The notes beneath the pieces were generated by a model. The model saw nothing but the letters and a program-made list of their open reading frames with translations. It was not told the origin of the DNA and made no database searches. A stretch of DNA of 64,000 nucleotides from Distichodus sexfasciatus (Eukaryota > Chordata > Actinopteri > Characiformes > Distichodontidae): the NCBI GenBank assembly GCA_032718565.1, contig JAVGVS010000160.1, positions 62,001 through 126,000 on the forward strand, read 5' to 3'. Below, in pieces: positions 49,301-61,700 of this stretch (its first letter is position 1; every line of letters starts with the position of its first letter). The translations under genes were made by a program, and so were the position numbers.

Positions 49301-52300
49301 CAGTATTCAACCTTGTGCCCTCATGGTTTGATTTGAATAAGGAAAATTGGGAAAATAGATAGATCAGCCTTAACATTATGACCACTGACAGCTGATTACA
49401 CTGTTATCGAAACTACATGGTATGACCTGAAGCACAGGTATCAGTATTGGTGTTGAACAAATTCTGGCCTTTCCCGACCACAGTCTGAGACTGAAACGTA
49501 TTACGTTTTTCCTGAGAAAGAATGTATTTTGGAGGTTACCGCATGTCAAATATGACTATGGAAAACGTTGATGATCCACTACTACAGCAGAACATGAAAA
49601 CAGTCTGTTTGCCTCTTCTGTCAAATTCAGAATCCATCACAAGTGGCTTCTCATAAAAAGCTCCTCCAGTTTTAACCAGTTTTCCACAACTAGGTTCACA
49701 GTTCCAATAGCTTTGATTGTCTCTGATAAATCCAAAGTGAACCAGTTATAATTGCTGTCTGACGTCTTTATTGTGTCTCCAACATGTATTCTACGTGATC
49801 CCACACATTCACAAGTTGCTATTGTGGGGAGATAGAATCAAATTGTAGAAATTGGCGCAGAAATAAAAAAGGGTTGATACTCTTGGTGTGTTGAGTCCTC
49901 TAGCACTTGCTGTTGTCATTCCATTTTGCTAGCAGTGTTTGCAGGTTCTCTGCAAGTTGGAGGCTTTGTCCCAATCTACATGTAGAATAAATGTCTGCAA
50001 GTAATTTTTTTTCTGAATCTGAGGGAGGTGTCATGTGTCTCCATCACAGTGACGCCAATTAGCTGTACAATGGCTTTAAGTTTACGGTTGTGATGAGGAT
50101 CACTTTGAGGAACATATTGAAATCAGTCGATGGTCAGAGTTCAGCTCATTAGATTCAGTATTCAGCAGTAGTTAGATTCCTTGTTGTTTTTCTTCTTACT
50201 GTACAGCAAATGTGTATGTAGTTTTCACAGTTGTGGCCATTCTTCCGCTGCCTGGTCACTTCTGACCCCATTTGAGTTTTTATTGCTCTTGCCTGTTAAT
50301 TCTATGGTCTGTTTAGTAACTCTCCATTTAAGCCAGCTTCTACTATTTGTCTCCTGTTGTGTGTGTGTGTGTTGTGTACTGGTAAGTGTGTGTGTTGTCT
50401 CCAGGTTGCTGCCCTTTAGTTCAAGTGCTTGTTGGTTTTATTCTTTATTTAAATTAAAGACCACACCTGGCCATAGGATAACAGCGATGCTGTATGTTAA
50501 CACAGAAGGTGTGATGAATGTTCTCTTTTGGACAGAATGGTCGAACTTTTTCTTTTCTACGTATGTGATAAATCAGGATAGAGCACAGTCAAATTTACAA
50601 TGAGATCTTATTGCACTCTAAAATGATACTTTAGTATTTCAGGCATTCCCTTAGAAAAAATGAAAGAAAAATGACAAGATCAGAATAACATATTTTCCTT
50701 TTAAAGCCATATTGCATGAATGTGGGTGAGAAGTTTTCCATCCTAAAAAAATATGACCATTTATTGCATGGAATTGGATCTCCTGGTTTTACAAATGCAG
50801 ACAGAATGTTCTACAGACAGTTTTGTGTAAGTAAATGTAAGCATGACACATTTCAGTTTAGGAATAAAAAAATGAATATGCTGAGGGAGCGAGCTAATAT
50901 TAGTGGGTAATTTTGCCTCTGCCCCTAGGGGAACTGTGGGAGTGTAATTAAAGCAATAATTAGAAATGTTCCCACATCTCTAGGTGAATCCTGCAAGAGG
51001 ATCTCAAAGGTGCAGAGTGCTAAGTGAAGCCTTCCTACCCAGCTGGGGCTTCATTTACTCAGGACACATTGGGCTTCCTGATGGCATGTCACAAAATTCA
51101 GCCCATTAACGTGCTGCAGCCCGAGTTATTCCCCACTAAATCTCGGCATTACAACTCCCTAATTAGTGGTGATAATTTTGACAGAGATTCAGATGTTCTG
51201 TGTATTTTATATCACAGTAAAATGTTGCTGTTTAGGAGAGAATTGGGGAAAATACAAGCTAATTGGAGTTTTGATGCTTATTAGCAAATGTATTTGGAAT
51301 GGATTAATTTGACAGATACAGGCTCTGCATGCACCAGTGAGCTCATATTTGCCATTTATACAGCAGTGAAATAGGGAGACATGAAGCTCTGCGGTGGTTG
51401 CCTAAAAATTGATTTTTTCAAAACTATTCCCTCAAATTAGACTAAAACTACAGGAAAGAAAAAGATTATTAACACACTACAGCATAGCACACAGTGCACC
51501 ACAACGAAATATGACCTTTTGACCCACCCATGATTGAGCAGTGAGCAGCTGACATGGGCAGTCCCCGGGGAGCAGTGCTGGCAACCTTCCGTTCATGGGG
51601 TGGATTGACTATCTGCTACCAATATCCAAATCAATGACTAAATCTCCAGCAGGTTTGCATTAATGTACAGTACTGTGCAAATGTTTTAGGCAGGTGTTAA
51701 AAAATGCTGTAAACAAAGAATGCTTTCAAAAATGGAAGTGTTAATCATTTATTTTCAACAATCAACAAAATGCAGTGAATGAACAAAAGAGAAATCTAAA
51801 TCAAATCAATATGTGACCCTCCACGGCAAAACCAGTCATTTGTGGCAACGGAGGTTTCCGAGAAAAACGAGTGTTTATGTTGCGTGGGGTAAAATTTTGG
51901 ATTTTTTGTTTTTAGTGTTTTGAAACAGTGGAAAGTCTATACTGTACTGTTGTGAATAAATTTAGCTGAAAAACTTACCCTTTCCATCCTAAAAACGTGA
52001 CTTTCTTGAGGTGAGGAATTCAATTCCAGCGGAATGTTAGAAGTTTCTGTTTTGACCGCTCTACTTCAATATTTACGTGAAGATATTTCTCCAGAATCCA
52101 TCTTCGTCTCCCGAGTTCAGTTAACCTAACGCAGGTAGGCTATCCGTGTGGCTGTGAATGCAGCGTAGGCTACCGTAAATACAAACACCAAATGTCTGTG
52201 AGTGCTACGTCGGTAGTCGACTTCAAAGGCAGATTTCCCCGTTTCTCACTTGGCGTGACAGGAGAAACCTGACTCCTTTGAATGTTGATATCTCAGTCAT

Positions 52301-55300
52301 ATGTCGTCCAGTTCATTCGATATAGGTATCGTTTTGAAGGTTGATTTATGCACTTTCATGAAAACATAATAACTCAATTTCGGATATTTGCGACAAGCGA
52401 CTGGTTTTGCCGTGGAGGGTCACATATTTGATGTGACCACCCTTTGCCTTCAAAACAGCATCAATTCTTCTAGGTACACTTTCACACAGTTTTTGAAGGA
52501 ACTCGGCTGGTAGGTTGTTCCAAACATCTTGGAGAACTGACCACAGATCTATAATCCTATAATCCTACAAAATAATGTAATGACTACAAAATAATATAAT
52601 GACTATAATCCTACAAAATCCCTGAATTTGTGTAAGTGTACCTATAAGAACTGATGCTGGTTTAAAGGCAAAAGGTAGTAACACCAAATATTGATTTGAT
52701 TTAGATTTTTCTTTTGTTCGCTCACTTTGCATTTTGTAAATTGATAAAAATAAAAAATCATTATTTATATTTCTGAAAGCATTCTTTGTTTACAGCATTT
52801 TTTCACACCTGTCTAAAACTTTTGCACAGTACTGTACCATTAAAGATCAATAAAGAATGAAAAAGGTCAATATATTTACATTTATGGCATTTTAACGATA
52901 TTGCTTTAATTTTATGAAAAAGGGAAAATACTACATGTTTAGTAATTCAGTAGAGTCTGACCCTTTGTGAGAGATCTGTTTGTGGCTTCAGCACGGCAAG
53001 GTTTTCTTTCACAAACTGTCACATTGAACTCCTTTAAGGCCAGGGCATTATTTCTGTAATGCTGCCAATCTATGTTTACTTCTGTCAACATCCTCTGCTT
53101 TTGCCTTCAGTTTTCCATTCAGTTTAGTCTTCTCATTATGCAAATTTACTTAACCTCATCTGGACATGGAATGTATTAGTTTTTTGGGGGTCGATGCTGG
53201 GAAACAGCCCCAAAAACCCTAAAATGAGGAGCACTGAAGAGTAACAAATAAACTAAATATTATTGTGTGGGGGTGACAGGTTAATATATTATGTGCCTTC
53301 AGTGTTAAACCTGAGAAAAACTTTGCAAATGTAAATATCAGCAAGCAGTTTCAATCTCTGTACAAATGTATTAAACCGACAAAGATAGAAACATCCTATT
53401 TGCTACACAGTTCGTCTTTTCCATTACTAAAGGCCAAAGGTCACGGCATCAGCGAGGCAGTCACATTCTCTCCACTTTCCATCCGTTCTGTCCAGCACTT
53501 CACCCCAACGCTTATATTTCACTCTCGGTCAAAGTACGACGCTGGCTGGACGTCCTGCTCCTCTGAACTCAGCCCTACAGACAGACATGAACAGGAATTG
53601 AATTAGTCAGCATGTTATTAGATTAAATTCCAATGAAACACTAATGACGAACGGAGAAGGCCCGCCGCACCAGATGCGTGTGATGTCATCGCTTATCCCT
53701 GCCGTGGTTGTCCAACCCAAGCTGCGCTTTAAGAATCAGAGTTCAGGGCTTAATAGAGGGACGAGTTTAACCAGATGAAGTAGCTTCCGACAGGCCAATA
53801 GCGCTTTAACGTCTTAACCAACCTCTTGCTGAAGATGTTTTTGCATCTTCTGAGGGGCGATGTTTGGCGTGCATTGCCACGATAGACAATTACATAAAGC
53901 AGCTTGATCTCGGCACTGGGAGCTTTGGAGGCAGGAACATCTGCATTTGTTTATTGTGTGGAGTCACATCTCTATTAATATCGGCATCTGGGAACGTTCA
54001 GATTTATGGCTTAGGCTTCCCCACTGGATGTGTGCTGGATTTTGTGGGAGTGATCCGATATGCCCAAACGGTCCCTGGGCACTCCTGTGCCAAAGTGTGT
54101 CTCTCAAAGCCGGCAGGTCGCCACTTCAATTCTTAGCGCGTTCACGTACCCGTGAATGCAGGATTGTCACCAGTGAGCCGCTTTTTTTAACCGTATGAAT
54201 TTTCACAGTGACCCGGCACCGTGGTCACACTCTGGTTTGTTTGAGATAACCAGCGGATGAAGAAAGACTTGAATAGTGTATTATGGGCCACACAAAGACA
54301 TTTGGCAGTCGAAGTGATGAGTCCTTCAGAAGGAAAATCTGCCTTGTGTGATATTAATACGCTCAGCGAGCTGTCTTAAAAAACTCTTACATAAATAATA
54401 TGTAATCCAACATGCGGCTGTTCCGACTCAGCTGTGGAAGTTTCTTTGGCTGAGCCCAAACTCCCCCCACGTCTGTCCATATGGTCCTCGAACAAGTATA
54501 ATGCCAGAAACATCTAGTAAAACATTACATACAACAGGCCAGTCTAATGTAAGATGCGAAGTATAACAGCATACATCTTCATTGTATCACATTTTTTCTT
54601 ACTGCATATTTTTTATGATTGTAATTTAATTTACTTTTTAATTTTAGAAGTATTATCTTTAAGAAGATAATACTAGCTCAATTCTCCTTGATGGCGATCA
54701 GAGGTGGGCAATGTAGCTAACTTCATTACTTACGTGAAGTACAGATACCACTAGTTAAATGTTACTAAAGTTATAAAATCGTAAAGTTAAATTTTTTACT
54801 TAGGTTAAAGTACTGAAGTCCATGCTTTAAAAAATGCATTTAAAGTTTTTGTATTTAAACTTTAAAAGTATTTAAAGTTTTTCTTCTTTCATGCATTGTT
54901 ATTGCCACAACACTTACAATACCTATAGCCTCTGATTAGCTTGTAGAATATGTAGAATAAGGAATTGGTAGGATGTTACAGAATGAAGCACAACACAAAC
55001 TGAGAAAGAAAACCAGTCCTTAGGTGTTTTTTTTGTAATTAATAGTAAGACTACACACCCCCACAAAACTGCATGGTAGTGTTCTGTCCGAAACAGCTCT
55101 GGCAGTGTGTGCACACATATACGTGTATGTTAATCAGGAGGACAGTGCAATAGCTGTAAATGCAGCCTGCTCAGAAAATAAACTTAACATTCCAACCCGT
55201 TTAAAACCAGGTCTGCACCTCTAGCTTCATCACTTTCTAACAGCAACAATGTTTTAAGCGAGACAAAAGACAGCAGAACCGTCTGAACTTGGTTTTGTAG

Positions 55301-58300
55301 TTACAGTCTACAGGCGTGGTGTAACCCTACTGATTACTGATAGACTGTCACCTGCCAAAAATCCAGTCACATTTTAGAAAAGGGGGAATAACGTCCACTT
55401 TATCCACAGATTTGAAACTAATGAAGAATGAGAACCTTGATAGAAATGTAGCAAAGTAAAAAGTACGGTATTTGTCTTTCAAATGTAGTGAAGTGAAAGT
55501 CATAAGTATTCAAAATATATACTAATCAAATGAAGTACAGATACTCAAAAACTGGACTTAAGTACAGCACTCAAATCCTTTATTCCCCCAAAGTAGTTAA
55601 TGAAAGCCTTAGTGGAGGGAACTAATTTTTTTTTGCCTAAAAGGAAGACCAAAGAGGGTTGCAGTTACGCTCCTGAAAAGAAATGCATTACACCTGGTTT
55701 GCTCAATGAGCTGAAAGGTTTAAGTCATGAATAGTGTCTCTATGGCAAATACTGTGGAAGGAGATAAAGAAACCAAAAAAATGGGAAGAAGAAGAATAAA
55801 CAAAGAAGAAATGAAGAGTGCTGAGAGTACCTGGTACTGAGCAATCACAATTAGCACTAAAAGCGATGCACAGGAGCAGGTTGCCTCTGTGAGGAAGTTG
55901 TTCCACGCTGCCTTAAATTGCTCTACAATGATAGATATGTTATTGGAATGCATTTACATTGGGACGCAGCCTCTCAAAAATGTTTACAAATGGAAGCCAA
56001 GTTATGTTTGTCTTTACCTATTAGACTAGTAATAAGGCGGCATACGCAAAGAGAACGGCAACATATGACAACCAGACGATACATCTGTCATTGATAGTGT
56101 TGGGAGAGCAGCATGTTGCATTTGAAGCTGTTCTTACACACGCATTTGTTGCTCTCTGTGTGAGTAATATTGCCCACGTGGATCAATCACACTCAGCGTT
56201 TATCTTCATTACTAACAGTGACAGTTGCCAGCAGTTGCGTTGTCATTGATGCGCTCCCCAGCCTAGGCTGGCATTTTCACCACTGAGAGAGACACAATGT
56301 CTGTTTGTTTAGGTTTTAACTTCATCATCCACTCCAACTCTACACAGCATGGCTGGTTTCTGAACCTGGTCAACTGGAATCTGCCAAAATTCTTTGTTTG
56401 ACAAATGGAGAATTCCAACATTTCCTGATATCATGAGAAACTGTACTGTGAAAAGTACTGTGTTCGTGCTTCACTGATTCCATTACAACATATTCTGAAA
56501 TATGTTCATTAGAACATATGCTTTCCATCAGAACAGTGCTCTTAATGCCTAGTCTGCTCTGTAATCTGGTCTTAGAAAGTAAACAACAATAAGTATCTGA
56601 ACTTATACTAGTAAAGATTCCTCTAGTAAAAGTTGAAAGTCACTGATTAAGCACTAATTGAATAAAGGAACTAAAGTATTGCTATAAAAGTACTTTGCTA
56701 CTATTTTGCAAGATACAGTATTAAAGTATTAAAGTATTAAAATATGATGCCAAATCCCATCACATTGCCACCATGCATTACTTACCAGAGGGCGGCATGT
56801 CTTACGCTTCCTATTCTCATTTAGTATTGTCTTAAGCTACACTCTAATGCCTTTGTCTATCGTGGAGTTGTTTTTCCTCTCCAAGTTTGGCTCTAGGGGT
56901 GGACATCGAAAACCAGTTCCGACCTAGAACCGGTTACAGTTGATCAAGTCCATCGGAATTGTACACCTCCAACGTTATCGATTCTTCTTAATGATTCTCT
57001 AATTTCCCAGCACAAAGTTTTCTGGTTTTCCCTAAGATTTGCTTTGCAATACATTACATCACACTCTCTGCGACTTGACCTTCAACCACGAGAAATCATG
57101 ACACCATGAATGCCCTCATGGCAAAAATGTACTTCTCTCCCGGAAATTAGTCAAAAATGAGTTATAGGCCAAAATCAGTCCAACTGCTCAAAAACTGCCA
57201 ATTTGCCATTCTGTAATGTTAGAAATTAGTAGAGATTAAATATAGAATAATGCATTATTTGTGATCAAATACTTTTATTCTATATCCAGATGGATTTCAA
57301 ATGGATAGCGAAGTGTTTCCACCTGGCACTAACCTTATTTTTCTTCATAGTACTAAACAATGGAATGTCTCTGCATAATAAAAACTATGAATGTGAATAA
57401 GAATGTGTTCATGTTCACAGTCTTGTGCAGACATCATTTTGGGGAAAATAAATTGGTTGCTTCTGGTGCAGAACACTGTGTAAAACTACTTTTTCCTCAC
57501 TCAAAAAACTACTTAGGAATCGATAACAATTGATAAGGAATTTGATTAATAGGCAGAATTTACAATGGCATTGATCTTGATAAAATCTTATCAATTCCCA
57601 CCCCTAGTTAGCTCTAACTGAGGTTTGAATAAAAGTAAAACCTGTGTATCTGGTTTGGGTCTTGATCGGGGGGTTCAGACGCCCCCAATACCCCCAGTAA
57701 TTTGAACCATGACTTTGTGACTGATACTTGAAAGGACAAAATGATTTAATTTAAAAAAATTGTTTACTGAGGTTAAGGTTACTTTAGCTAGTAAAACTAT
57801 TTACATCTAGTCATTAAAGTCATTATTTCACAAAGATAGTAAGTGGTGTGTGTGTGGGTGTGTGTGTGGGGTGTGTACTTTAGCTATAGTAGGTTTTATA
57901 AAACATATTTTAAGCATATAGAGTGGCTTTATGGACAGAGTCATATCCAAGCAAATTCCACCAACTGTTAATAATGACTTTACAATAACGCCATATCAGA
58001 CATGCCAGCTTTTTTTCTCTGTTATTGGAGCAGAGCCACTAATTTATTAGAAGTGAAGATGGCCGAGCGAGAGAGTGAAAGGGGGGCTCGCTCTTTTAGT
58101 TAAACCCAGAGCTGCTAATGACACTTTCTATCTGCTGATATGCGCAGCGTCATTGTAGTCTGGGGTGGAGGAAGATCAGCGCTGCACAGTGGAGAACAAA
58201 GCCACAGAGAGACAGTTAATATCACACAGCAGATGGAACAGCTGGTATTTTAGCTGGCAGAAGTGGCATTCAGAGGATATGGATTTTTTAGCTTGTCTTT

Positions 58301-58526
58301 TAACGAATGCCCTACTCAAAACAAAACTGCAATGGCATTGCATATGTTGCAAACCAGTAACCATGTGCTTATGTATTAAAATTTTGGAAATAATCTAGTG
58401 ACTCAATAAGATTAGATTAAATAGTACTGCCACTTTAAAACATTCCTTTACATTTAATTAGCTTAATTAAGATCTTTACATTTAAGTACCTAATTAGTAC
58501 CTAATAACACACACACACACACTTAC

Positions 58527-58590
<64 letters not shown>

Positions 58591-58623
58591 ATATATATGT
58601 ATTTGTCATATATATATGTCATA

Positions 58624-58702
<79 letters not shown>

Positions 58703-61700
58703 CATATATGTCAGTTATCTAAATGTTTACACAACATTATGTGGGGAAAATAGGATTTTAAAAATTGATATGCAATTATGTATTGTATTATATTAATGGC
58801 TTATGATGCAGGAGGAGCATAAATCACACAGTGACTTCATTTGGGCAACACTTCATAATGTAATGCATACGGCAAATGCTTTCACAGCTAGTTAGGGATG
58901 CAGAATGGGTTTACTTCCAGGCGGAAGAGCTGACGTAGGGTGGCGTCGCTTTCCACACAGATAAATTGTTCACAACGGTGTTGGAGAAGCGGATGTGGCA
59001 TTTTGCACAAACAAATAGGCGGAGAGAGAAAGAGAGAGAGTGTGTCTATGTTTGTGTGTGTGTGTCAGGTAGATCTAGAGAGAAAGACGCAGCCGGCCGG
59101 ATGACTACACTCAGATGATGTAAATGCACCCGGGGCTAAACGCTTTCAACAAATGCAGAGAGAGAGAGAAAGACAGAGAGAGCGAGAGAGACAGAGAGAT
59201 GGAGAGAGGTTATATTTTCTCTCTAGCTTGACATCTCCTCTCATCCGAGAAGAGGGGAACTTCCTGTTTTCTGCACACTTTATGAGTCGCGATGTGACCC
59301 CTCAGACCTTTCAGCTGCCTTCATGGCTGCCCATCACATCAGTCATCACATCTTTATTGGACTGTCCATGGAGCACTACTGTAACATATGGAGCTGGAAC
59401 AGGGACCAATAATACATCAACATCACTCGAGTTATTTTTCTCATAATCTCAAGGTGACAAAATTGGTTTCTTGACGTCATGACTTATTTTCTCCCGTCAT
59501 CCCCTGACAGGGTTAGTATCTTATCTAACATCAGCATGAACTAACACGTCCGATTTTACTTTGGTCATGGACTATCACGTGAAAATAGTAGGATGTCTAG
59601 ACAATTATCATTTCAGTGTCTGTCACTTGATCTTGAAAAAATGTCTTTCATTATCTCGAGATCGCAAGAAAAATAACTTGTGGTCTCAAGAAAACAGCTT
59701 TCTTTATGTTGAGATCATGAGAAAAATAACTTGTGATCTTGAGAAGGAAACCTTTATTATGCCAACACCATGAGCAAAAGAACTCAGAAAATCAACTTTC
59801 GTTTTCCTCAAGATGATCAAACAACTCGACAACTTTTGTTATGTCAAGATCAGAAGTTATCTCAAGTTAACAAGCAGTAAAATAAGGTTGACCTGCTTCG
59901 TCTATCAACTTCTGTATTGAAGAGTTCAGGACTATTCTTTTGCTGAATTGTGGGAATATGTACGTCTGATGATTCACACAGATCATGTTTTCGTGATCAT
60001 GACCCAGCAACACATAGTTGTCTTGAGATCACAACTTATTTTGGTCCCGTGATTATGCAAAAGATTTTGCATCTTGCCAATGCATCAGCTTCAACTAACA
60101 CTTCTTATTTTACTTTGGTCATGGACTGTCACAAGTCGAAATAGCAGTATGTCTGTCAGTGCTGGAAAATTATCATATTAGTGTATATCCCTTGAGATGA
60201 AGGCTCAGACATTTACAGCTTTACTGTCAGGGAAATTACTTAAAAAATATGTTCAAGGTTCCAGGTTACTTTATTGTCATCAGCTTTACATGATTAGTAT
60301 TGTCAATTAGATTAGTCAGGTAGTCAGCAGCATTGCCACAAACATACAGGATCATTCATCAAACAAGAAAGTGCAAGAGTGCAAATAATCATCTTGAGAT
60401 AATGAGAAGCAACATAACGTTGAAGTGTGTCCCCTTTCGACTTTCATACTTAAGAATCTTGTTGCTGAATGCTGTGATGAGATATGTACACTATAGGTTT
60501 CCTGCTGCAAATATAGACCACACGTGATTTTTTGGCGCATACATTGGCAGTGGCGAGGCTTGGCACGGGAGCAGAGAGGAGACTCTCTTAGTCACTCTGA
60601 TTCATAATGTTTGGCTATTGCCTAATAACAATAGAGAGAGTGTGAGTTTCCCTCCCAGCCGTAAGCTTTTAAGTGCCGCTCTTTAAAGAGCGCTGAGTGG
60701 CTTTTAATATGGAGAGATGCCGTTAACGGTGCGTGCCAAGGCCTCGGGGGGATTAAGTAGCTTTAAATTGTGAAGGCCGTTAACACCCAGCACCCTGCAC
60801 CGGGCTGTCTGGGAGCCTCCCAAAGGTCTATTTCTCATTAGGATTAGCCGACCTTGGCCCTCATCAACGTGCCAGCTCTCAATGTCTTCGCTCTTGGTCA
60901 TACACACACACACGCACACACACACACACACACATTTATTAAAAAAACGGGAATCAACTCTGGTTTCTGTCTATTATCATAATTTAAGAGGGGATATTAG
61001 TTATTTGATAGAGCCTCCTCACCCCCCTGCTCACTGTAATCTCAGGCTTTTCTCTTGCCTCATGGCCATAAATGTTTTAGGCACGTGCATACACACTTAT
61101 GGGCACACACGTTCACACACACATACAAAATTATTAGTCTCATGCACCTGCGTACCCACCAATACACACAAGCATGGACATAGAAACACACACAAACTCA
61201 GCGAGCAGAGACATTACTAACATCTGTAAAAAAGAAATGGACGGTGATTATATAAGCGCAACTGGTCGTTATATGCATAGGCTCGTTTGTGAATGAGAAC
61301 ACAGTGCCCCAGAATGGCCAGCAGATTAGAGGAAACGTATACTGACCCATTAGAGGACACAGCCCATGTGGCACCACCAGGAATGTGACCTTGAGGTTTT
61401 AAAGCTTCCAATCCTACAAAGAATATCAGCATAACAGCATAATGTGTAGCGTCATAACAATGTGAAACATAATGTTACATCTGAACTAAGGTAACAACGA
61501 AAGCTACTGTACATTTGTGCATGGAATATATGCTTGTGAATATATCGGATTTATATAGCACAATACATATATCAGGTTTTCTGAGTGAATCATTTTGTAA
61601 AATGAATGAAATAAATGCATGAATTATAAAGTTACTCCCAGACCAAAATAAAATCTCATCACTTTTTTTCAAGGACTGGCCAGACTGATTATTTTTCAAG

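Larger units (their letters stand above)
51668..52834. mobile_element. Tc1-like element, defective
   Basis: Long inverted ends start CAGTACTGTGCAAAAGTTTT (52834 inward) and CAGTACTGTGCAAATGTTTT (51668 inward), flanked by TA on both sides. Homology between the ends runs for about 150 bp. A transposase C-terminal remnant lies at 52428-52547, and a second element interrupts it at 51812-52424. Confidence 0.85.
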
